Part shown: one piece after another, positions 52,687 to 60,318 of the stretch
Layout: each line of letters begins with the position of its first letter
Position numbering within the stretch: position 1 is the first letter of the stretch
Assembly: GCA_023248955.1 (NCBI GenBank)
Contig: JAHFDP010000012.1
Span: 1 to 64,000, forward strand
Origin: Deltaproteobacteria bacterium
GTDB taxonomy: Bacteria > Myxococcota > Myxococcia > Myxococcales > JAHFDP01
Direction: 5' to 3'
DNA: 64,000 bases
Made by a program: the position numbers and the translations under genes
The notes under the pieces: generated by a model
Seen by the model: only the letters and a program-made list of their open reading frames with translations
What the model was told of the DNA's origin: nothing
Database searches by the model: none

Positions 52687-54666
52687 TCACCCGTTCTTTC
52701 GCTCGATCAGAAAAAGATCAAGAATGGAAAGTCCGAAAACGATCGCGAGAAGCAAGACCGATCCATCGTATCCAGCGCCGCTCAGCCGCGGAATCAGCGG
52801 CCATGCGACCACGCCGCTGCTGGCGAGCGCATGCGCCACCAGGAGCGCGGCGGTGAGCATGAAAACGAGTCCGCGTAGCGGATAGCCGGCGAGCAGATGA
52901 CCAGCGCCCGTGATCAACGCCGCGCAAGAAATGACCAGCGCACGTTGGCGACGAAACCGCTGGACGCTGGCTTCTTTGCGCGCACGCTGCACCGGATCCA
53001 TCGCGCCTTTGCGCACGAAGAGATTCACGCACTGCCAACATTGTCCGCCACCCGTTCCCAGCTCGGGCTCGCAGCGTGGACAGACCGGCCGTCCGCACCG
53101 TTCGCAGCGCGTGCTCGGGAAAAGGCGGTTTTGGAACGCCCGCAAACCGAGCGCCGCAAGCGCAACACCCAACGCAATGGCCCACGAAAGCGGCGCTGAA
53201 AAAACGCCCGCGAGCTTGGTGGCGAGCTCGATCTCCAGCGCCTGGGACGGGTCGTCGGTTGCCAGGATCTCCGACCATTCGCCGATCGGAAGCGGCGCAT
53301 CCGCGAGGTAGCGATTGGCTGCCGCGCCGCTCGGGGTGCTGGCATCACGGTGCTTGTCGAAGAGCGCGGGATCGTTTTTTTTCACCGCTTCGAGCTCGAC
53401 ATTACTGGCGTCCGCGGTCTTCATGCCGCCGCGCGCCAGGAGCGTTCCGTGGTTGAAGCGCGGTGCTAGCAATTTGCTATCAATCGTCTGCGCCTGTGCG
53501 AAGTGATCGTCGGCGGCTTTGGCGTCGCCCAGAAAAAAGAACACGTTGCCGTAGTTGTTGTGCGCCTCGGCGCTGGTGGGCCGCTGCTCGAGCGCGGCCT
53601 TGTAAAGCGCGGCGGCTTGCGTCAGCTCACCGACGCGTTTGTAGGCACGCGCCAGAGCGAATGTCGCGGCGAACGGGGCCGAGTTCTGGTCCACGCGTTT
53701 CTGCAGACTTGCCAGCGCGGCGCGGGTCACTTCGCCCCGCTCCACCTGGTATACCTCGGCCGCGGCTCCACCCGAAGCCGACCAACGCGCCGACATGGCG
53801 AGCACTTTGGGCGACAAGGCCAAAAGAACCAAGGCCGCGGCGGCCAGGCCCGCTTCCGTTCGCGTGGTGTAGAGAATTCCCGCCAGCAGCATCACGCAGA
53901 GCACCGGCAAGGGCCCCACCGAAAAGAGAAAGGGCAACGCCAGGAGAAGCAGCACCAGAATCGAGGTCTGCACCTCGGAAGATCCGCGCGGAAACAGATG
54001 GTGCGCATCGTGACGCAAAAGCCCAAGCGGCCGCACAATGAGCAGCGTGAGGAAGAGAATGCACACGGCGAAAACGGCGAGGCCGAAAAGCTCCAAGGCC
54101 ATGCCCGCGGCATATCGACGCTCGCGCGGATCAGCCCAGGTGCGTTGAAGCGCGCGCCAGCAAGCCGACGCCGCCGAGGAGAAATGGCGGACGCCGAGCA
54201 CACGCGCTTCGCACCAGGCGGTGGCTGGCAACGAGGGCGCGAGGTCTTGGGCGAGCTTGCAACGGCGCATCGCTTCAACATTGGCGCCCGCTGCGCGCGC
54301 ACCATCGGCTTCGCGCACCAGCGTGGTGGCGATCGCGATCAGGTTGTCGAATCCGAGATCGTCCTTGAGCTGCGCGACTTGCCGCTCCTCTTCCTCGAGG
54401 CGCCGCACATCGCGATCGCGAAGCAGCTCGCGGCGTTTTGACCAGTGGTCCAAAATCGCGGCGTAGCCACCGGTCGGGAAAAAGAAGGGTTTGGCGAGAG
54501 CAGAGGGCGGTGTTGGCGCGGGTGCGGGAGCCGCTCCTTTCGGCGATGCCTCGGGAACGGGTGCCGCGCCGACACCGCCGTCGGCTAGTGTCGGTGCGAT
54601 TGCGGAGGCCGGCGCGGCAACGCCGGCGTCAGCGACCGCGAGAAGAAGCGCGAGAACGGCAACCAT
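52687..54666 (-). CDS. multi-pass membrane protein with TPR repeats and zinc ribbon
   Basis: A 659-residue protein. An N-terminal signal-like stretch is followed by an Ala/Pro-rich linker; several membrane helices lie near 190-290. A tetratricopeptide segment (EAHNNYGNVFFFLGDAKAA) follows, then a zinc ribbon (CERCGRPVCPRCEPELG with CWQCVN) and three more membrane helices at the C-terminus. It resembles envelope or secretion scaffold proteins of myxobacteria; no enzymatic motif is visible. A palindromic repeat lies just upstream. Confidence 0.8.
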   Translation of the reverse strand: MVAVLALLLAVADAGVAAPASAIAPTLADGGVGAAPVPEASPKGAAPAPAPTPPSALAKPFFFPTGGYAAILDHWSKRRELLRDRDVRRLEEEERQVAQLKDDLGFDNLIAIATTLVREADGARAAGANVEAMRRCKLAQDLAPSLPATAWCEARVLGVRHFSSAASACWRALQRTWADPRERRYAAGMALELFGLAVFAVCILFLTLLIVRPLGLLRHDAHHLFPRGSSEVQTSILVLLLLALPFLFSVGPLPVLCVMLLAGILYTTRTEAGLAAAALVLLALSPKVLAMSARWSASGGAAAEVYQVERGEVTRAALASLQKRVDQNSAPFAATFALARAYKRVGELTQAAALYKAALEQRPTSAEAHNNYGNVFFFLGDAKAADDHFAQAQTIDSKLLAPRFNHGTLLARGGMKTADASNVELEAVKKNDPALFDKHRDASTPSGAAANRYLADAPLPIGEWSEILATDDPSQALEIELATKLAGVFSAPLSWAIALGVALAALGLRAFQNRLFPSTRCERCGRPVCPRCEPELGTGGGQCWQCVNLFVRKGAMDPVQRARKEASVQRFRRQRALVISCAALITGAGHLLAGYPLRGLVFMLTAALLVAHALASSGVVAWPLIPRLSGAGYDGSVLLLAIVFGLSILDLFLIERKNG

Positions 54667-54720
54667 TCGTGGCTGAAGTCTACTCGCCCTTCCCGCGAGC
54701 GTAAAAGATTACCTGTAACC

Positions 54721-54827
54721 GTTCAGTCCGTCATGGCCGGGCTTGACCCGGCCATCCACGAGGATTTCGATGCGCGTGGATGGCCGGCTCTTCGGCCGGC
54801 CATGACGACTGATGGGCCGGACTGAAC
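54721..54827. repeat. 107-bp composite palindromic element
   Basis: The element is bounded by a perfect 10-bp inverted repeat (GTTCAGTCCG at 54721-54730, CGGACTGAAC at 54818-54827). Inside are two smaller hairpins: ATGGCCGGG-CTTGA-CCCGGCCAT (54733-54755) and ATGGCCGGC/GCCGGCCAT (about 54780-54802). The arms of the two also complement each other, so one long cruciform or several small ones can form. The first inner hairpin recurs at 62776-62798. Confidence 0.85.
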
Positions 54828-54862
54828 GGATACGATTACCTTAATGCTGCTAAAACGATTCG

Positions 54863-55666
54863 ATGACCACGCATGAAGATGCCGCGCGCGCGCTCGCCCG
54901 CCTTCTGACGTTGATGGACAAACTTCGCGATCCCGGCGGATGCCCGTGGGACCGGGAGCAGGATCTAAAATCGCTGCGACCGTATCTGCTGGAAGAGGCG
55001 CACGAAGTTCTCGAGGCCATCGATGCGGCCGATCCCGCGCACCACCGCGAAGAGCTCGGCGACTTACTTTTCCAGATCGTGTTTCAGAGCCGAATCGCGC
55101 GCGAGCAGGGCTGGTGGGCCTTTGCGGATGTTGCCAACGGAATCTCCGACAAGCTCGAGCGGCGCCATCCGCATGTCTTCCCCGATGCAGCAGGGGAGAA
55201 ACGCACCGTGTCTGGATCGGCGGAAGTGATTCGCAATTGGGAGCAAATCAAGGCCAAAGAAAAGACCGAGCGCAAGAGCGTCCTGGAAGGCGTGCCCAAG
55301 GCGCTGCCGGCGTTGATTCGCGCCGAACGGCTGACCGAAAAAGCCGCCGCAGTTGGATTCGATTGGCCGGATCTGTCGGGGGCACGCGCGAAAGTCACCG
55401 AGGAGTTGGACGAGCTGGACGCGGCGATTGCCACAGGAGATCGCGCGCAAATGGAAGACGAGCTTGGTGATGCGCTGTTCGCGCTGTCCAACGTCGCGCG
55501 GTTTTTGAAAGTGCATCCCGAGGATGCGCTGCGAGCGGCCACGGCGAAATTCGAGCGGCGCTTCGGACACATCGAGCGTGAGTTGAAGGCGCGCGGCAAG
55601 TCACCACGAGAGTCAACGCTGGCCGAGATGGACGCCTTGTGGGACGAAGCGAAAGCCGCAGAATGA
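54863..55666 (+). CDS. mazG: nucleoside triphosphate pyrophosphohydrolase MazG
   Basis: A 267-residue MazG with the two-domain layout of the E. coli enzyme. The first domain carries CPWDREQDLKSLRPYLLEEA and EELGDLLFQIVF, the Glu-rich magnesium site; the second carries EEDELGDALFALSN-like MEDELGDALFALSNVAR. It hydrolyses nucleotide triphosphates to monophosphates and pyrophosphate, cleaning the pool of damaged nucleotides. The ATG at 54863 gives the family length. It precedes rpsT by 73 bases. Confidence 0.95.
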   Translation: MTTHEDAARALARLLTLMDKLRDPGGCPWDREQDLKSLRPYLLEEAHEVLEAIDAADPAHHREELGDLLFQIVFQSRIAREQGWWAFADVANGISDKLERRHPHVFPDAAGEKRTVSGSAEVIRNWEQIKAKEKTERKSVLEGVPKALPALIRAERLTEKAAAVGFDWPDLSGARAKVTEELDELDAAIATGDRAQMEDELGDALFALSNVARFLKVHPEDALRAATAKFERRFGHIERELKARGKSPRESTLAEMDALWDEAKAAE

Positions 55667-55739
55667 GCGCCGCCTTGCTTGACACCAGGCGCCGCGGCTT
55701 GCTACCAGCCACGGTTTCCCTCGGAAGGAGCACCCTCGC

Positions 55740-56003
55740 GTGGCGAACACCAAGTCTGCTGAGAAAGCCAACCGTCAGGCCCAGAAGCACCGGGCGCGCA
55801 ACCAGAGTGTCCTCTCCACGCTGCGCACGCAGATTCGCGCGGTGCGGGAAGCGGTGACCAAGAAGGACACGGCGGCGGCGGAGACGGCGCTCAAGCAGGC
55901 CACGCGGCTGCTCGACAAAGCGGCGGCCAAGGGCGTGATTCACTCGCGCAATGCTTCGCGCCACGTGGCGCGGCTCACGAAGACGGTTCGCAAGACCGCG
56001 TAA
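55740..56003 (+). CDS. rpsT: 30S ribosomal protein S20
   Basis: An 87-residue S20: basic, helical, starting ANTKSAEKANRQAQKHRARN and ending RLTKTVRKTA, with the family's Ser/Ala/Lys-rich middle helix. It binds 16S rRNA early in small-subunit assembly. The start is GTG (55740) with GGAAGGAG about 8 bases upstream. It converges with lptE. Confidence 0.97.
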   Translation: MANTKSAEKANRQAQKHRARNQSVLSTLRTQIRAVREAVTKKDTAAAETALKQATRLLDKAAAKGVIHSRNASRHVARLTKTVRKTA

Positions 56004-56014
56004 CGCTGTTCTCG

Positions 56015-56503
56015 TTAGCGCTGCATTCGTTCCAGCGCACGTTCCATCAGGCTCCGCGCCAGGCGTTGCAAGGCCGCGCGGCGCGATGCTTCGCTTCCCA
56101 AGATATCGACGCCCGGGAGGTAGTCTTCGCTGCCGGTAACGTCGTCGGCGAAGAGCACCCTACCCTCCTGCTCAACGCGCACTTTGATGCGCGCTGTAAC
56201 CACGAATGCGCCGACGCGTGTTCCAGCACCGAGCGCGGAGCCACCGCCGCTGACACTGAATACCGTTCCGAAGACGCGCGGGGCGTGGCCATCGTCGGCG
56301 GCGAGTCGGCCGCGGCCCACCAAGGCTTCGCGCAGCGCGCCAGTGAAGAGGGCACCGAGTTGTGCTTCACTGGTGGCGTTCTCGAATATTGGAACCGCTA
56401 GCGCGCTGGCCTCGCCCGGGAGCCGACCGCCGCCCGCGGAAAAACCGTAGCCACACGCGGTTAGGGCTGTAAGACCAACGAATCTTATTGTATTACACAA
56501 CAA
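56015..56503 (-). CDS. lptE: LPS-assembly lipoprotein LptE
   Basis: A 162-residue lipoprotein with a lipobox at LTALTAC (Cys17) followed by GYGFS, the usual LptE start. The body contains the LptE-like segment ALAVPIFENATSEAQLGALF and ends in a helix (RRAALQRLARSLMERALERM). With LptD it inserts lipopolysaccharide into the outer membrane. The start is TTG (56503 or 56500); the first codons overlap the leuS stop by 11 bases, so the gene is translationally coupled to leuS. Confidence 0.85.
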   Translation of the reverse strand: MLCNTIRFVGLTALTACGYGFSAGGGRLPGEASALAVPIFENATSEAQLGALFTGALREALVGRGRLAADDGHAPRVFGTVFSVSGGGSALGAGTRVGAFVVTARIKVRVEQEGRVLFADDVTGSEDYLPGVDILGSEASRRAALQRLARSLMERALERMQR

Positions 56504-58949
56504 AACTCACCAGCCGCTTCGGCACGAAGATGAATTTCTTCACGGGTTTTCCGGTGAGGTGCGCAGCCACTGCCTGTTCCGCAGCGGCGCGAACTTCCGC
56601 TTCCGCCGCTCCAGCGGGAACGTTGGCTTGCCCACGGACTTTGCCGTTCACCTGCACGGCGTAGGTGATCGTCTCGTCGGCCACCAACGCGGGATCAACC
56701 GCAGGCCAGGCAAACGTCGCCAGTTCTTCGGTGCGGCCCAGTTGCTGCCACGCTTCCGCGCAAAAGTGCGGCGCAAACGGCGACAGCATCACGGCGAGGA
56801 GCTCCAACGCCTCTTGCCGTGCAACGCGGGCGGCATCGTCCGCAGGTGACATTTTGTAAAGTGCGTTGACGAGCTCCATCACCGCGGCAATCGCTGTGTT
56901 GAAGCCCAACGACTCGAGACCAGAAGAAACGCGCTTCAACGCGCGATGCGCTTCGCGACGAAATTCGTCGGCCTTAGCGGGGATCGCGTCAGGCGGCGCG
57001 CCACCTTCGACTTGCGCGCGCACCAGCCGCCACACGCGCTGAAGAAACCGGGCCTGTCCTTCGATCTGTTCGTCGGACCAATCCATGTCCTTCTCGGGCG
57101 GCCCCGCGAAGAGAATAAAAAGCCGCGCCACGTCCGCGCCATGTCGCGCGATGATCTCGCGCGGGCTGACCACGTTCCCCTTCGACTTGGACATCTTCTC
57201 GCCATCGCGGCCCTTGACGATGCCCTGCGTGACCAGGCGCCGCGCGGGTTCGCGCTCGGAACAGAGCCCGAGGTCGGCCATCACCTTCGTCCAAAAACGA
57301 AAGTAGAGCAGATGCAGGACCGCGTGCTCCGGGCCGCCGATGTACACATCGATGGGCAGATAGCGATCGGCATCGGCGCGCGCGAAGGGCCGCGTGGCCT
57401 CGTGCGGCGAGAGGTAACGCGCGAAGTACCAAGAGGAGTCGATGAAGGTATCCATCGTCTCCGGCTCGCGCGTGGCGGGACCGCCGCACTTTGGACACGT
57501 CGTGGCCATCCACGCTTTCACTTTGGCCAGCGGCGGTTCGCCCTTCCCGGTCAGGACCTCGCGCACATCGATGTGCGGCAACTCGACGGGCAACTTGTCC
57601 TCGGGAACCGGAATGCCGCGACGCTCGGGATCGCAGCGTTCGCAGTAGACGATCGGAATCGGCGTGCCCCAGTAACGTTGGCGCGAAAAGCCCCAGTCGC
57701 GCAGATGCCATGTGACGGCGGTTTCGCCAAGACCGCGGCGCGCCGCTTCCGCGGTGATGGCCACACGCGCTTCGGCCGAAGACTTCCCCGTGAAGGCGCC
57801 GGAATTCACGAGCACACCGTCATCGGTGAAAGCAGCGTCGCCCTTCCAGGCGCCAGCCCCCGAATCAACGACTTGACTAATTGTCAAGTCATACTTTTTC
57901 GCAAATTCAAAGTCGCGCTGGTCGTGCGCGGGGACACTCATCACCGCGCCCGTCCCGTAACCGCTCAGCACGAAGTTCGCGAGCCAAACCGGAACCGATT
58001 CGCCGGCCAGCGGATTCACCGCCTGCGCGCCCGTAAAGACGCCTTCCTTCTCGAGCCGCCCCGCCAGACGATCTTCGCGATTCGAGGCCGCTACTTTTGT
58101 TTGAAACGCACGCACCGCCGCATGTTGCGCCGACGTGGCCAGCTTTAGCGCCAGCGGATGATCCGGTGCCAAGACCACGTAGGTCGCACCGAAAAGGGTG
58201 TCCGCGCGCGTGGTGAAGACACGAATTTTCTCCGCGCTGCCGACCACGGCAAAATCGAGAAACGCGCCCTCCGAGCGGCCCAGCCAATTCTTTTGCATGC
58301 TGACCACGCGCTCGGGCCACTGCAAGTCGGACAATCCACCAAGTAATGCATCCGAATACTTTGTAATACGAAAGGCCCACTCCGGAATTTCGCGCTCTTC
58401 CACGCGCGATCCGCAACGCCAGCAGGCGCCGTCTTCCACCTGCTCGTTGGCCAACACCGTGTTGCAGCTCGGGCACCAATTCACTTTCGCGCGGCGCCGG
58501 TAGACGAGATCTTTCTCCAGCATCTTGACGAAGAACCACTGGTTCCAGCGGTAGTACTCGGGCTTGTAGGTCGCGATTTCGCGCGTCCAGTCGTAGGAGA
58601 AGCCGAGCGCGACGCAATCTTTTTTGAAGCTCTCGATGTTGGCCGGCGTCCGCTCGCTCGGATGGCGACCGTCTTTGATGGCGGCGTTTTCCGCGGGAAG
58701 TCCGAAGGAGTCCCAGCCCATCGGGTGCAACACGTCGAAGCCGCGCATGCGGCCGTAGCGCGCGAGGACATCGCCCAGCGTGTAGCAGCGCACGTGGCCC
58801 ATGTGCATTTCGCCCGAGGGGTACGGGAGCATTTCGAGCACGTAGAGTTTTTTGGCGTCCGCGCGCGCGCCGGCGTGGAAGAGGCCGCAGGACTTCCAGT
58901 GGGTCTGCCATTTTGGTTCGACGGCGCTGGCTTCGTAACGTTCGTTCAT
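56493..58949 (-). CDS. leuS: leucyl-tRNA synthetase
   Basis: An 818-residue class I synthetase. The HIGH motif is in EMLPYPSGEMHMGHVRCYT and the KMSKS motif is DGEKMSKSKGNVV; the editing domain and zinc motif (CPSCNTVLANEQVEDGACWRC, split here as CPSC and CWRC) are present. The ATG at 58949 overlaps the PLP-enzyme stop by 4 bases; the reading frame stays open upstream but is not LeuS. An 8-bp perfect inverted repeat (57870-57890) lies in the coding sequence. Confidence 0.97.
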   Translation of the reverse strand: MNERYEASAVEPKWQTHWKSCGLFHAGARADAKKLYVLEMLPYPSGEMHMGHVRCYTLGDVLARYGRMRGFDVLHPMGWDSFGLPAENAAIKDGRHPSERTPANIESFKKDCVALGFSYDWTREIATYKPEYYRWNQWFFVKMLEKDLVYRRRAKVNWCPSCNTVLANEQVEDGACWRCGSRVEEREIPEWAFRITKYSDALLGGLSDLQWPERVVSMQKNWLGRSEGAFLDFAVVGSAEKIRVFTTRADTLFGATYVVLAPDHPLALKLATSAQHAAVRAFQTKVAASNREDRLAGRLEKEGVFTGAQAVNPLAGESVPVWLANFVLSGYGTGAVMSVPAHDQRDFEFAKKYDLTISQVVDSGAGAWKGDAAFTDDGVLVNSGAFTGKSSAEARVAITAEAARRGLGETAVTWHLRDWGFSRQRYWGTPIPIVYCERCDPERRGIPVPEDKLPVELPHIDVREVLTGKGEPPLAKVKAWMATTCPKCGGPATREPETMDTFIDSSWYFARYLSPHEATRPFARADADRYLPIDVYIGGPEHAVLHLLYFRFWTKVMADLGLCSEREPARRLVTQGIVKGRDGEKMSKSKGNVVSPREIIARHGADVARLFILFAGPPEKDMDWSDEQIEGQARFLQRVWRLVRAQVEGGAPPDAIPAKADEFRREAHRALKRVSSGLESLGFNTAIAAVMELVNALYKMSPADDAARVARQEALELLAVMLSPFAPHFCAEAWQQLGRTEELATFAWPAVDPALVADETITYAVQVNGKVRGQANVPAGAAEAEVRAAAEQAVAAHLTGKPVKKFIFVPKRLVSFVV

Positions 58950-60298
58950 GACCGTCGCTCCAAAATCGCGCGATCGATCTCGGCGACCTTCGCCTGCTCC
59001 GCCAGCCAATACGCGAGCTCGATCTGCGCATCGAGCTCGCGCACACTCCGCCCCTGCTGCTCCACCCACGTAAAGTACTTCTGGTTGTGCCACCGTCGCC
59101 GAACATCGCGCGTGCCTTCGAGATGTTTGTCGGGCCGCGCGCGGTGGAAAATCTCCAAGCGGCGCAGCGCCACGTCGCGCGTCTGCTTGCCTTCGCGCTC
59201 GGTCAGCCGCGCCAGCACGCTCGGGTAGCGATCGAATCCATCGGTGGCCACCGTGACCACGTTGTCGCCTTCGTGCAGGCCGAGACGATGCGCGGTCTTG
59301 ATGGCGCCGATCACATTGCAGATGCCGCTCATCCCGAACACGCCCGGCAGCGCGCGCGCGGTCGATTCGGGAACGCCGGCGTCGACGAGTGCTTCGGTGC
59401 CCTCTTGGAAAAGCTGCAAGCCACGCAGCGTGTCCGCATCGTCGATACAAAAGAGCCAGTCGGTGGCCATCACATTGTGAATCCAGGTCACGTGTTTGTC
59501 GCCGATGCCCTCGATGGCGTGCGCGCCGTAGCCGCAGTTGTAAAGCGTCGGGCACTGCATCGGTTCCAAGGCGACCGTGGCCGCCTCGGGAAAGAGTTGC
59601 TTCACGCGATCGCCGGCGGCAATCGTTCCCGCTGATCCCATCGCGCTCACGAACGCCGCCACGCGACCATTGCCGACACCACGCGCCGCTTGCGCCACGG
59701 CCACTCCGGTCACCGCGTAGTGAAAACGGTAGTTGCCGAATTCCGAAAACTGCTCGAGCACGCGGTTCTTCGGATCGCCGCGCAGCTCTCGCACTTTGTC
59801 GAAGATCTCCTTGACGTTCGATTCGGAGCCAGGCGTCTTCACCACCTGTCCACCGTAGGCGGCGATTTTTTCGAAGCGCTCGGCGCTCATCTCTTCGGGC
59901 AGCACCACGAGCGATCGATATCCCAGGCGGGGTCCGACCCACGCGCCGCCGATGCCGTAGTTTCCCGTCGAAGGAAAAACGAGCGTGTGATCGCCCGGGC
60001 GCACTTCACCGGCGAGTTGCTTCTCCATCAGCACCGAATAACCGGGGCCGACTTTGTGCGCGCCAGTGGGAAAGTGGCGGCCAGAGAGCACGATGACGTT
60101 GGCGGACACGCCGGTCAGCGCGCGCGGCAAGACCAGCGCGTCCACGTCGCCGCTGGGCCCGCGCCAATTTATATTGAAAAGATTATCGACCGAAAGCGGC
60201 GAACGCCGGGCGGCGATCGCACGATCGCGAAGCGCCGCGGACAAGCGCGTGGGATCCGCCATCTCGGCGAACGTGGGTCCGTATTGCAAAGTATTCAT
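58946..60298 (-). CDS. PLP-dependent cysteine-synthase-family enzyme
   Basis: A 450-residue fold-type II PLP enzyme. The Schiff-base lysine is probably in RHFPTGAHKVGPGYS (~80), and the substrate loop is FPSTGNYGIGGAW (~110). A glycine-rich phosphate-binding region (VSAMGSAGTIAAGDRV) follows. It is longer than CysK (~320) by a C-terminal helical extension with HNQKYFTWVEQQGRS. The reaction may be cysteine, cystathionine or another beta-substitution; it is not resolved. The ATG at 60298 matches the family start and overlaps leuS downstream. Confidence 0.83.
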   Translation of the reverse strand: MNTLQYGPTFAEMADPTRLSAALRDRAIAARRSPLSVDNLFNINWRGPSGDVDALVLPRALTGVSANVIVLSGRHFPTGAHKVGPGYSVLMEKQLAGEVRPGDHTLVFPSTGNYGIGGAWVGPRLGYRSLVVLPEEMSAERFEKIAAYGGQVVKTPGSESNVKEIFDKVRELRGDPKNRVLEQFSEFGNYRFHYAVTGVAVAQAARGVGNGRVAAFVSAMGSAGTIAAGDRVKQLFPEAATVALEPMQCPTLYNCGYGAHAIEGIGDKHVTWIHNVMATDWLFCIDDADTLRGLQLFQEGTEALVDAGVPESTARALPGVFGMSGICNVIGAIKTAHRLGLHEGDNVVTVATDGFDRYPSVLARLTEREGKQTRDVALRRLEIFHRARPDKHLEGTRDVRRRWHNQKYFTWVEQQGRSVRELDAQIELAYWLAEQAKVAEIDRAILERRS

Positions 60299-60318
60299 TT
60301 GTATTACACCCGATCGTT

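Noticed and set aside
58950-59942. Upstream extension of leuS by about 330 codons
   Set aside because: The added residues are Arg-rich shadow of the PLP-enzyme gene; LeuS begins at its normal N-terminus at 58949.
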